From: Forficula auricularia
Taxonomy: Eukaryota; Arthropoda; Insecta; Dermaptera; Forficulidae
DNA: 64,000 nt
Reading direction: 5' to 3'
NCBI GenBank assembly: GCA_024734495.1
Contig: JALMQS010000225.1
Location: 1,263,864-1,327,863, forward strand
This document shows, in pieces, positions 1 through 10,032 of the stretch. Each line of letters starts with the position of its first letter. Positions within the stretch are counted from its first letter, which is position 1. The notes under the pieces were generated by a model. It worked only from the letters and a program-made list of their open reading frames with translations. It made no database searches and was not told the origin of the DNA. Position numbers and translations under genes: made by a program.

Positions 1-361
1 AACAGCAATATTTGAAATCAAAATATTTTGTTGATCGAAATAGAAAACAGATTTCTCTTTGATTTTCAAATTACCACTTATTTTTAGCTCAGATTAGAAC
101 TCAAGTTATAACTAAAATACTAGGACCTTATGTTTTTATATCTATGTTTATTGTCTCCTTCAATATATAAAAATTCTGCTACCCTCGGCTTACAAAAACT
201 TTCAGTGTTTATTATCCTTTATAATCACGTAGTTTTAGTTTTTTGGTTATACATAACTAGAGTTTTAATTGAGCTAAAAATAAATGGTAATTTGAAAATC
301 AAAGAGGAAGCTCTTTTCTATTACGTCAACATAATATTTTGATTTCAAATATTGCTGTTTA
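1..361. repeat. Foldback element, about 120-bp arms
   Basis: The first and last 120 or so bases are inverted copies of one another (outer arm begins AACAGCAATATTTGAAATC; the right end is its complement). The loop carries TTGTCTCCTTCAATATA followed by TCTGCTACCCTCGGC, a signature shared with 5352-5455, 48957-49128, 50290-50800 and 55893-56180, so it contains part of that hammerhead-associated family. The left arm may continue outside the window. No coding content. Confidence 0.85.
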
Positions 362-640
362 TTATCTAACTGGACTCAAAAATAGGTCGTTTTGACCGAT
401 AATATCTCAAAAACTCTGACGTGTTGTAAATAATCGGGAAATTGCATGATAATCAGTGTATAAAATTATGCTGAAATCCATTGTTAGGTTTACGTGAAGA
501 AATTTTGGTTGATCAGTGAAATTAGCATAAAAGTTTGCTGTTTTCATATGGGTATCTATCAATTTTTTTTGTTGTAGAAATAAGGCATTCATAAATATAG
601 CCGAAACGACAATAAAAGAAAAAAATCGCTAAACAATTGA
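362..640. other. A+T-rich sequence, nothing recognised
   Basis: No repeat partner, coding signal or structured motif was found here. Short open frames in this stretch are chance frames in A+T-rich DNA. Confidence 0.5.
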
Positions 641-1088
641 ATGCAATTGTTAGGGTTTTGTTTGGCTCAGGTGACAATTTCAGGCTGATCGTTTACTGGA
701 TGTTGGATGTAGACCGGAAGGACGCCTTGGCTGAGCTGGTGCGCCGCCCGGTTGTCTTCCTGGCGGCACGGGCTGCCTCTTCGTCCGCCCATAATGGTGG
801 CCTGGAGCCCCGCCCCGCTCCGCTCAAGCCGCAGGCAGAGAGAGCTCTTTCGTCGGCCGTTTTCTTAAAACATATGCTCGGCATCTACTTTGACAACGAA
901 AGTGGATGTATCGGGATGGCTTCCCATAACAATAGATGAGTTGATCGGCCGAGGAAAACTGCGATGGAGAAAATTGAATTGACATTTGCCTCCGTCCTCT
1001 TCACCTTCTTGGTAATAACAATCGAAGATTGTCCTCTCGACATTGCCCTCCCTGTGCATTTGCAAGAGAAACATCCGACAAGACAATT
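640..1088. other. G+C-rich island; possible exon or conserved regulatory element
   Basis: About 700-870 is strongly G+C-rich against its surroundings. It is open on both strands (100 aa plus at 637-939, 63 aa minus at 693-884), which is expected of G+C-rich DNA and is not evidence for either. A minus frame (1086-865) encodes a peptide ending TFVVKVDAEHMF. No domain is recognised. The bases GCTCGGCATC and CCCATAACAAT, in this order, also occur at 54.73-54.78 kb. It could be an exon, a promoter or a conserved non-coding element. Confidence 0.3.
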
Positions 1089-1406
1089 GGATCGTTTTAA
1101 AAATTCTTTATTGGAACATTGATGTTCTATTCGGTTGACTATTTCATCGTAGAATAAAGGAGAACCGATGAAGACACAAAAAAACGTCGAATTTATTTCT
1201 GAGCAAATTGAAGTCTGACACGAATTCTTCCAATTCTTTTTTACCTCTGACTCGTCAAAGCAAAAATAATAAACAATAATTTAATTCATGATTAAAATTT
1301 CCAATAAAAATAAAAATCACTTTAAAATTAACTAATTTATTTTCAAAAATTGGCAAAACATAAACATTATTATTTATTTATTATTTCCGTCCATAATGTT
1401 TTATTA
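1089..1406. other. A+T-rich spacer
   Basis: A+T-rich with runs of TTTATTTATTATTT. No feature recognised. Confidence 0.5.
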
Positions 1407-1618
1407 ATTCGAATATTTGTAATGGGAATTGAAGACAAGTTTTTTTTGTGTGATTTTGCTGAGTTCTTCAGGGCTTCAAATAGTTTAAGATGAAAATCAC
1501 ACATTTTCGTGTAAAATGTAACTATTTAAAGCCCTGTAGAAGTCGGCAAAGTTGGTTGAAAAATAAAAAAAAAAGCACAAAAAACTTGTTCTTAATTCCC
1601 ATTACAAACATTCGAATA
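1407..1618. repeat. Foldback element, about 95-bp arms
   Basis: The left end TTCGAATATTTGTAATGGG returns as its complement at the right end, and the similarity continues inward to AGGGCTTCAAATAGTT and its complement. The two arms differ by small indels. The loop has no coding potential. Confidence 0.75.
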
Positions 1619-1899
1619 AATATTATTGGAACGTTCTGGATTTAAATAAATAAAAATTATTAAATCATTATTTATTTAAAATTTGACAAAAATACAATTA
1701 TATCTATACCTACCTATGTCAAATTAAATTTTCTTGTTCGTCGAAAATGGGATTTTTAATAAATTTCTATTAATTGATCTTTATTTTCGTGTGAAGCATC
1801 TTTTTGAGCTTTGATCCGGATAATTTTTAAATTAATTTTACAAATAAAAAAATATACCTACCTATACATATATCAAAGAAAAAATTATTTATTGATTGT

Positions 1900-2140
1900 A
1901 TATAAAATATTAAAAAAACAAATCTTTATCAAAACAATCTTGAATACGTTTATTTTCAACCAAACGTTTCGGCAGAATTTGCTCCTCTAAAATTTTTCTA
2001 AAGCAACTTGTTTCTTTTTTCATTTTTTGAAAATTTACCATTGAAAAAGGGAGAAATTCAGCGGAAACGTTTGGTTGAAAAATAAAGGTGTTCTAGATTG
2101 TTTTGATAAAGATTTTTTTAATATATATTTATTTTCAATT
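1900..2140. repeat. Foldback element with decayed hammerhead-like centre
   Basis: Arms pair from about 1905-1985 with 2055-2135 (AAATCTTTATCAAAACAATC against its complement). At the inner edge each arm carries CCAAACGTTTC or its complement GAAACGTTTGG, the 3-prime half of the hammerhead signature seen elsewhere. On the minus strand GAGGA precedes a small GCA/TGC hairpin and GAAACGTT, so this may be a worn member of that class. The first two core bases are not preserved. Confidence 0.55.
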
Positions 2141-2429
2141 ATATTTAATGGCAATCTTTCCCTTTATTTTTGTATGTGAAAGTATCTTTATGGAAGTAGG
2201 TAAAAGTTGGGTTAAAATCACAAATTAAGGAGGACATTGATAAATTTTTTCTAAAATTAGAGAAATGTCCTCACTCAAATTGAAATTGAAACAATATCTT
2301 TTTTTCTATTGGGGTGGAAATTATATCTATTTTAACACTACGTTTTATGAAGGCCTAAGAAATTGACTAAAATTTCCTCTAAGGTTATTATTTTTCAAGA
2401 AACTCGTTGCAGGCTTAGTTTTTTCGAAT
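2141..2429. other. A+T-rich spacer
   Basis: No recognised feature. A short inverted pair around GGACATT...AATGTCC at 2233-2270 is noted only. Confidence 0.4.
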
Positions 2430-3240
2430 GCAATTCTGAACCAGACCAGGCTATGATCGTTGGTCGTGTCACCTGACCTACCTTGAGACATGTTCATTCA
2501 AGAGATTCCGGCCACGGCTCGCCACCTCTGCATGCTCAATAAAACTTATTTTATTTGTGTCTAAATGGTTAATAAACAGACTCCGATTTAAAGGACAATT
2601 AATTCGGCGGGGATTGAAAACGGACATGGTAAGCGCCAGCAGCTTCGCAGCCAGCCGTCCGGCCCACTTGCAGGTTTACCTTGAAGCGTTGCAGGGTAAT
2701 TCATGGCCGCGGGGTGGGGGTAAGTCCCGCCCCTTGTGGGCGGAAACGCCGGGCCCAATTTACGAGTGCCGCCTCAGCTGACATCTAGCGGAGAGAATGC
2801 CAGGCTGTCTCGGCCATTAGCCTGCTCCGATTGGTCGGCTGCCGTGTCCGTCCAGTCGATTATCTCCGTCTTCATTTCGGAAATTATCTCCTCGTAAAAA
2901 TTCAATTTCGATTTTTCTCTCCCCTCTCCGACTCTTATTCATTTCGAAACGGTGCTAATATTGGATTTTTCCAATTCAAATTGTAAATAGTGAATTGTTT
3001 GCCCCCTCCCCCACTTGAAACCCCCTTTCCCACTTTCCTTGTTCATTCAGCAAGTGAAATCAATCGTTTCGGATCTATTTGGGTGTTAAACACAGTCATC
3101 TTCATATCTAGTGTAAGGTAAGCGTGAAAAATTCTTGGCAGGTGGATTTAGTACATGTGGTTCCATCTAGAGGAGTAAACAACAGTTACTCGCTGCTTGC
3201 TCCCTTCCCCTACTGTTCTTGTTTTATAAGGCAATAAACG
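2430..3240 (+). promoter_or_regulatory. G+C-rich island; candidate promoter/first-exon region
   Basis: 2600-2900 is the longest G+C-rich stretch of the window, with CG dinucleotides, a GC-box-like CCCGCCCC and an inverted CCAAT box (GATTGGTCGG). Downstream is a good 5-prime splice donor, TAAG|GTAAGC, with the exon ending at 3117. A promoter and untranslated first exon on the plus strand would fit. The 74-aa open frame at 2557-2781 has no recognised domain and is probably chance. The alternative is a conserved non-coding element. No transcription evidence is available. Confidence 0.3.
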
Positions 3241-3440
3241 GAAAAAATTAAGTGTTGAATAAACACCTCATTCACTCGAAGATATTATCAGTCCATTAAG
3301 CTTAAATCCCTCATTGAGTTTTGATTGAGGGGAAGAATGTGGAATTCTTTGATCTCGACTTCAATTGTATTAATTAGTTATTTGGATAAAATGATTATTA
3401 TGGGATCAGAAAAATACAACATCTAAACGAAAACTATTAT
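3241..3440. other. Spacer
   Basis: Ordinary A+T-rich sequence between the island and a foldback element; nothing recognised. Confidence 0.4.
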
Positions 3441-3846
3441 TACAAACATGAATTTAGGTCATTTATCAAAAATTTTAATAGATATGTTTATATTGCATGT
3501 AGGAGGGTCTTGTCCCCTCGGGAGTCGAACCCAAGCACTAGTAAGCTTTCCGGGCAACTAGTCAGACCCTTGAGACCATCACCTCTAAACATGCAATATA
3601 TAACGAAAGCCAAGTATTTTCACTCCATTCAAACAGATTGGAAAAGTAAAAATTACTGCTTAACTGATGAAAATATTTGGCTTTCGTTATATATTGCATG
3701 TTTGGAGGTGATGGTCTCAAGGGTCTGAATAGTTGCCGGAAAGCTTACTAGTGCTTGGGTTCGACTCCCGAAGGACAAGACTCTCCTACATGCAATATAA
3801 ACATGTTTATTAAAATCTTTGATAAATGACCTAAATTCATGTTAGT
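3441..3846. mobile_element. Foldback element with tRNA-like arms
   Basis: Near-perfect inverted repeat with a loop of about 55 bases centred near 3645. Each arm holds a class II (Leu/Ser)-like tRNA relic. On the plus strand of the right arm, TGGTCTCAAGGG resembles a Pol III A box and GGTTCGACTCC fits the B box consensus exactly. The relic is bounded by ATTGCATGT and its complement ACATGCAAT. A cognate but diverged element is at 56832-57062. It is not a functional tRNA gene, since only four acceptor-stem pairs form (GGAG/CTCC). Confidence 0.8.
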
Positions 3847-5139
3847 AAAATTAATTGATTATTATCACAAGTTGAATTTGCGAAAAAATTCAATCTTTTT
3901 TTCAAATGGATACTCTTTTCTTTACAAAAACTAATATGTTGAAATTTTAGTAGTAATGAATGATTATAAACTCTGATGAATTTTACTGTTGAGCTTATCA
4001 ATAATCTGGAGAGAATTAATTATATTTTCTATCAGAAAACATTCCAGCGTTTTTTCAAACTGTGTTCTTCATAACTCTGTGATTTTGTGCAATTTCCTTA
4101 AATTTTATAAATGTTTAAATTCTAAGAACAAAAATTGGTCATAGATTCATTAAAAGAAAAGAAAAACATTAAATTATTATTTGAAGCTTTTATAAGTAGG
4201 TATATTTGGTTTAGATATATATGTTCACCAATTAAGTGAAATCACCGTTTTTCATGTGTACGTAAATCATTGTTATTACACTTAGTTTTTTTTTTGCCAC
4301 TGTGGAAATTTTACCTACTTTCAGTGTTTTTTCTATGAATATCATAGCAAAAATAATTATTGGAAGGGTTTCATTAAGCAGTAAAGTAGTATAGACGTTT
4401 CTATAGGCTAAAAAAGATTTTAAATGAGATAGAATTCACAATTTTTATATCTTAAGTGTGTGTTCTTATCAAACATATCTAATTTAAGTACTTCAATTAA
4501 GATAATATGATTATGGAAGAAAGTGTTTTGGAAAAAAAATTATTACATATAAATTATGTTTTGATGAAATATTTTATGGCTGGGGCTTTAGTGGTTGAGC
4601 AGTTTATCGAAAAAAAAATTCTGCTAAAACCTCCTAGATTGTACATTTTTTAAAGAACAAATCTCATCACAATAAATCAGTTGATCATATTATCTTTAGA
4701 TAATATTAGTTTCTTTTTTACGTACTCAATGTGATAATAATTAATTAAATATTAATTTATAAAAACTTATACGTTATAGGGCAAAGTATTTCTAATAGAA
4801 AAATTCAATTAATTCCTATCAAAACGCATCAGAAATGAATATAAAAATCATCAAAATTCCTTGATAAAAATCAGCCTCCTATTTGTACGGTTAAGTGTCA
4901 ATAAATGCCCGATGAAATGGTTTTTTTACATAGACGGTTTTCACTCACTTGTTGATATAATTTACGATTGTTTTTATATATTTTTGTATTTATAGCGGCA
5001 CCTATTTTTTTAACAGGCGTGTTTACGACATCTTAAAATATTTTTATATGCAATTCAGAATAAAAATTATTCTAATAGAACGGATGAACATTTGTTTCCG
5101 AATCCGATTAATTAATATGTATTTAACATTTTTCAGAGA
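3847..5139. other. Long A+T-rich stretch
   Basis: About 1.3 kb with no coding signal, no inverted repeat of note and no similarity seen to the repeat families of this window. Confidence 0.5.
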
Positions 5140-5350
5140 CGTGGGAATTTGGCTGAGGTGGTTAGAAGAGGGCGGGAACGCGCGGGGGCGGGTTATAAAG
5201 TGAGACATAAAGTGTTGTAGAATTATACGCTGCAATTACATCGGCTATAAATGTCGGTTTTATAACAGGGAATGCTGGTCGACTGATTTTTATGCACTGG
5301 CTCTTTTCCCTTTCACTGGTGACTCTTTCATTTAGTCTGGCGCTTATTAT
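5140..5350 (+). promoter_or_regulatory. Candidate regulatory element with GC boxes and TATA-like sites
   Basis: GAGGGCGGGAACGCGCGGG followed by GGGCGGG looks like GC-box and E2F-like sequence. It is followed by several TTATAAAG, CTATAAATG and TTTATAAC sites. The composition differs sharply from both flanks. Promoter or enhancer activity is inference only. Confidence 0.25.
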
Positions 5351-5351
5351 T

Positions 5352-5455
5352 TATTATTGAAGGAGACAATAAAAGAGTGTGTCTTCTGCTGGAATTCCAT
5401 ATATAAAAATTCTGCTACCCTCGGCACAAAGACTTTCAATTTATTATTTATTAAT
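5352..5455 (+). repeat. Partial copy of the CTCGGC / hammerhead-associated repeat
   Basis: GAAGGAGACAATAAAAGAG, GTCTTCTGCTGGAATT and TTCTGCTACCCTCGGCAC occur in the same order as at 48957-49128 and, inverted, at 55893-55970. The ribozyme part is absent here. Confidence 0.75.
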
Positions 5456-5660
5456 TGCATGCTACTAACAAGACGACGGCCAATCCAATATTGGCGCTTT
5501 CGCTTTAAGGGCCATCTATCGGTGAAATGGGCAGCCCAGGGACAAGTTCAGGGAGGGGCCAGGAGAGGGCGTCCGGCGTGGGGGCATGGGGTTCGTCCCC
5601 TCGACCAGAGATGGCGTGCGCTCCTTTAAATCTTCACCTTTTATTTAAACCCTTCTCTGA
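5456..5660. other. G+C-rich island
   Basis: A G+C-rich block between A+T-rich flanks. A 90-aa plus frame (5357-5629) runs through it but starts inside the neighbouring repeat, so it is not taken as a gene. It could be a conserved element or an exon. Confidence 0.25.
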
Positions 5661-5961
5661 ATTGCCTGGGTTAAAAATCACTACACAAAGATAAGAAATT
5701 CCCAAGGAGAAAAAGATCTCTCCCTTCACACACACTTTCACCAAACACATAAAAGATATAATAAAAACCTTACAAAAGTCATCTAACAGGCATTAAATTT
5801 CAAATAAAAATGAATGATAATAAAATAAATAACTAAATAAAAGGATAATATTTAAATTAAGTACTATTAAAAAGATAATTTTTAGAGTGAAAATTAAACA
5901 AATACTTAAAATAATTTTCTTATACCTATACCAAGATAAAAACATATAAATTACATAATCA
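5661..5961. other. A+T-rich spacer
   Basis: No recognised feature; poor in C and G with many AAATAA runs. Confidence 0.5.
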
Positions 5962-5969
5962 AGTCCATG

Positions 5970-6734
5970 GTCCAGGGCCGTTACATAGGATTTTTCGGGG
6001 GGGGGGGGTTAATATATGATAAGAATCTTCCGCTCCTTTTTGGCATTCCCCTAGGAAAAAACAATTTCGGGGTGCCACGCCCATTTTCACGCAAAAGTCG
6101 TTAAAATAGTTTAAAAAAAATGGGTGAGAAAAATGTTTTAATAAGCGTATTTTTAAGTATTAAGCATATTATAAGTACACATAGAAATTTTACAAAATAA
6201 AATCCAATCTTCTTTTTTTATTTCCAAATATATTTTAAACTTTGTCTATGGAAATGTCAATGTCTCTATGAATAGACAAGAGTTAAGAGCTAATCAGGTA
6301 AGTGGATCTTGGCCACAGGAGTTCCTTAGATACGATCGAGGGGTGAAACCGTCGATTGGAATTACTTTGGAATTCATTAGGTAATCTATTTACTTCTACT
6401 TGGAAATGAAAGTGCAAGTGGAAGTAGATGTAGACGATTTTAGGTCTCGGTTCACCCTCAGATACGATTTAAGGCTCCTCAAAGTAGAAAATGTTCTCTC
6501 TGGAGTGCATGTGTAACCGGCAAAGTTGCAAAAATGTTTATTATTTTAAATATTTAAATTAATATTTATATAAAAAAACTAATTACCCGGACTGTTACAA
6601 ATGTTTTTAAATTGTTTAAAAAAAGCAAATGACCTCTTTATATCTATTAAATTAAAAAAAAAATAGATATATTTCGGGGGGGGGGGGGGGTTTCGACACC
6701 TATAACCCCTCCCACTCCCCTCGGTACGGTCTTG
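5970..6734. mobile_element. Non-autonomous hAT-like transposon with 8-bp target duplication
   Basis: AGTCCATG occurs at 5962-5969 and again at 6735-6742. The ends between them are imperfect inverted repeats (CAGGGCCGTTAC near the left end; GGTACGGTCTTG at the right, complement CAAGACCGTACC). Both subterminal regions carry long G runs (5998-6008 and 6675-6690). No transposase frame is present. The 8-bp duplication and CA-RGG ends are typical of the hAT superfamily. Confidence 0.7.
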
Positions 6735-6742
6735 AGTCCATG

Positions 6743-7465
6743 TCCGTTTAATTTTTTCAAAAAAAAGGATCTTTTCATTTAATTATTATTATTTTCATCT
6801 TTCATTCATTTTCCCAAACTTATTTGTGAATACAGTCTAAAAATTGTTTTTATATTATCTTTATTTCTATTCTAAACAAATAAAATAAGATTTAAACACC
6901 CTGAAACTCCTTATTTTTAGAGATAAAACATTTACGTAGCTGGATTATTGATTTTATAATTCACGTTAGTACCTAAATATCAAATTTACTGATATAATAT
7001 TTTCTATTATCTCAGTGACCCTATAAACATTCCTAAAGAATAAAAACCATTTCTAGTATGATCCTATATTTGTAGATATTTATTTTTTCCGACTTTATTC
7101 TAAAAGTTCCTGCATCTATAATATATAGCCTTCGAGTAAGTAAACGTTTTCAATTAAGAATTTGTCATCATTCAAACATTGATAATATGTATTTACCAAT
7201 GAATAATAATAAAATAATATTACAAAATAGATAATTTTAGTTCATTTATTATTCAATTTACAAAATACTAACATTTTAAAATTTTAAAATAAAAAAGTTG
7301 ATTAAAAATAAGTTTTATTTTTAAATTATTTTTTTTTATTGGTTCAAAAAAAAAGTTCGAATTTCATAAGTCCAAATTAATCAATAAAAATTTTCCAAAA
7401 AAAATTAAATTAATTCAATTAATTATTTATAATAAATAAATTTCCTTAAGAGCTCTATTATTGAT
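6743..7465. other. A+T-rich stretch
   Basis: Very A+T-rich with oligo-A and oligo-T runs. No coding signal and no repeat partner recognised. Confidence 0.5.
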
Positions 7466-7615
7466 TATATTATTCACAAAGAGAAACAAAGAGGTTGACC
7501 TCTGCTTGATGCAAATAAACATACACACATATATATCAAAAATATATATCTGTATATATATTATTTATTTGTTTGAGACTATAGTTTCGAAGACTTGGTC
7601 TTCATTATCAGTCTT
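7466..7615. repeat. Arm of the 50.3-kb hammerhead foldback family
   Basis: CACAAAGAGAAACAAAGAGG, GATGCAAATAAACAT and the GAGACTATAGTTTCGAAGA block match 50296-50442 closely. Only one arm is present; it runs directly into the repeat starting near 7605. Confidence 0.85.
7577..7613 (-). ncRNA. Hammerhead-like core, probably inactive
   Basis: On the minus strand CTGATAA is followed by T, the six-pair stem GAAGAC/GTCTTC, then GAAACTATAGTC. The stem and 3-prime core are intact, but the catalytic CTGATGA has become CTGATAA. That replaces an invariant core G, so cleavage is not expected. Confidence 0.55.
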
Positions 7616-8110
7616 TTTACTTTACCATACAGGGTATGGTCAATTATTGTAATCGTGCATGAAAAAAGTGTTTTTTCCTTATTTTTTCGAAATATCTCAA
7701 AAACGGCTAAAACTATTTTGATTAAAAAATTGAGCGAAACCATGGCATTTCGCTCTACAAAAAAGCTAGGGGTCAAAAAAATGAAAATCTTGGCCATTTA
7801 CCAAACTCAACCAAATTTTGTATACATAATCAGTGGGTCCCCAGGAGTCTAAAAATGCAAAAACTAACAGCCCGAAACGGGGGGGGGGGGTCAAAAAAAT
7901 GAAAATCTTGGCCATTTACAAAACTCAACCTAATTTTGTATACATAATCAGTGGGTCCCAAGAAGTCTAAAAATGCAAAAAATAAACCCCCCCAACCCTA
8001 CATTATTATAAATAATTTTATTAAATGTTAAATATAAGTGAGGGGCCAGGTTGTATGGTAAAGTCAAGTGGATGGCCACATCAGAACACGTCAGCTTATT
8101 TAATTATAAA
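7605..8110 (+). repeat. Dispersed repeat A, copy 1, with two tandem sub-units
   Basis: Starts TTTACTTTACCATACAGGG and carries CTCAAAAACGGCTAAAACT and GAGCGAAACCATGGC, shared with 15440-16340 (inverted), 17790-18525, 59870-60060 and 61735-62700. It ends with two units of about 120 bp containing CAACCAAATTTTGTATACAT (or the variant CAACCTAATTTTG) and CAGTGGGTCCC, separated by a G run. The 85-aa frame at 7595-7852 lies wholly in the repeat and is not treated as a gene. Confidence 0.85.
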
Positions 8111-8114
8111 TATT

Positions 8115-8200
8115 ATTCTTCATGGGGTCAATACCGTATGGATATTGAAAAGTTTTTATCTTTACTTAGCTAGGAGCCAGTTAAAATTAAAAATCATAAA
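8115..8200 (+). repeat. Short repeat shared with the 50.5-kb foldback
   Basis: GGTCAATACCGTATGGATAT through GGAGCCAGTTAAAAT matches both arms inside 50465-50600. Confidence 0.7.
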
Positions 8201-9346
8201 AAATAATCTTAACATTGGCATTTTGAAACTTGAAGTCACCTAGCGCCCCCCCCCCCATCAATCTCTAAAACTAACCATGGGTTATTTCTTGAAATAATGA
8301 GTCTAGGAATACTGGTTATTTTTTATTTATTTTTTTATGTTCTTCTCTAATAATTATTATTTTTTGTTAGATTCCACTGTAAATTATTCATATAGCTCAA
8401 AGTGGATAGTATTTTTTTAATTTTTCCTTTAATGAAGTAGGTAAACTTGGACAATAAAAAAATAATAATTAAAACTATATGTTTTTAATTTATATATCAA
8501 TTTAATTTATATTTAAAGAAGGAAAAGTCATATAAATTCTAAAATAACATAATATAATAGATTTAAATGACAATTTGATAAGTGTTCTAAAATTTATTAT
8601 GAAGGTAAGTACTTTTACACGTGTTTTTAATTCAATTTAATTTAAGCACACTTTAATTTTTAAACAGTCTGATGAAAACGCTATTCTCATAAATTACATT
8701 AAGATTTATTTAATTTCGCAAACAAATAAATAAATTCATTATCAAAGAATTTTAAAATAAATTAGATTAAATTATCAGAATACATAAATAAAAGTTGCAA
8801 ATAACATTATATCTATGTAGTGATAAAAAAAAAATAGAAAATTTAAAAATAATTGCTATAAATTTTCAATCAAAACTTTTAAAAATAATTTTGCTATACT
8901 TCTCATAGAAAGAAAAATTAAAAATTATATTGGAATTGATAAAAATATCTTTGTAATAAATAATTTATTTTTCTAAAAAAATGGAGTATTGGGACCACAG
9001 GGGGACCCTTTCCATTCATTTCAGATCTTTTCGAAGGTGAAAAAGTTTATTTTTTCGCTTAATATCAAAATAAATAGCCTATTTGTTGTCTCTAAATATT
9101 CTTAATCCTTATTGAATGCTAAAAATGATATATTCTTTAATTTTTCCCCAAATTCTCAGCTTATTTAAAAATTCACCCCTGTTAAATATCCTATTTGAAT
9201 AAAAGCTATGGGAAAGTTACTTTAGCTCATTTTCAAATGAGTCAAATATAATTTTTAAAGAGTTAACTGTCGGTTCAAGGTGAAAAACTTTAACTTTTAA
9301 GGAGATAGGTGTCTGTTCTAGGTGAAACATTTTAATATAAAAATAA
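8201..9346. other. A+T-rich stretch with a C run
   Basis: A run of C lies near 8245. A short imperfect direct repeat, AGGTGAAAAACTTTAAC / AGGTGAAACATTTTAAT, occurs near 9280-9335. Nothing else was recognised. Confidence 0.45.
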
Positions 9347-9912
9347 AACTTGAGCAAGATGTGAGGTAAAAAAAGAAATAAAACAAAATTGTGTTTTGAA
9401 TTCGATATATTTCGGGGGTGAGGCCATCATCAGGAGTCAGAGAAAACTGATTATAAATTGGAAAAATAATTTTACAAATAAAAATTTTCGAAAGAAAAGG
9501 GCTTAAATTGGATCTCTCAGAATCCACCGAAATTAAAATAGCTCTCAAAAAATTCAAATATTTTAAATAACCAATTGGAAGTGTATAAAAATACAATTAT
9601 TGATTATATATTATAATAAATTAACTAAACATTCCTTCTATTGTTCCCACATTGAATAATGATATTGGTGTAATTGTACCCTTTCAGATATTTTCCCATT
9701 CCTTCTTATAAAAGATATAGTTTCCTATCAGCTGGTTAAAAACTCAATCACCACATATATTTCTAAAAAAAAAAAAATTATTTTTAAAATTAATTTTCCA
9801 ATTTATAATCAGTTTTCTCTGACTCCTCACCCCGAAATATATCAAATTCAAAACTCTATTTTGTTTTATTTCTTTTTTTGTGAAACCTACCTCGCATCTT
9901 GCTAAAGTTCTA
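9347..9912. mobile_element. Foldback element with a hammerhead-like motif in the left arm
   Basis: Arms run 9347-9470 and about 9795-9912 (GCAAGATGTGAGGTA against TACCTCGCATCTTGC; CAGTTTTCTCTGACTCCT inside). The left arm holds the hammerhead-like core. In the right arm exactly that block, from the core CTGATGA into stem II, is deleted, leaving CTCACCCCGAAATATATC. The loop has no coding potential. Confidence 0.75.
9398..9442 (-). ncRNA. Hammerhead-like motif, weak stem II
   Basis: Minus strand: CTGATGA, T, a GG/CC stem with an eight-base C-rich loop, then GAAATATATC. Here stem III would be the palindrome ATATAT and the cleavage base C. Stem I pairing is poor. Confidence 0.4.
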
Positions 9913-10032
9913 TTATTATATGTGAAACACTTTAAATAAGAGAAAATAAAATTGGAAGGTAGGTTTCAGAAATTAAATTAGACCTTTCAAAAAATTTTAA
10001 CATCTTGAATAATCAACTAGAAGTACAATTAT

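Noticed and set aside
3620..3680. CTGATGA in the loop of the tRNA-like foldback
   Set aside because: No stem II followed by GAAA lies downstream; the match is to seven bases only.
7595..7852. 85-aa frame in dispersed repeat A
   Set aside because: Starts in one repeat and continues into another; other copies of repeat A carry frameshifts and stops.
7770..8000. CRISPR-like direct repeats
   Set aside because: Two adjacent units of a eukaryotic dispersed repeat, without short repeats alternating with unique spacers.
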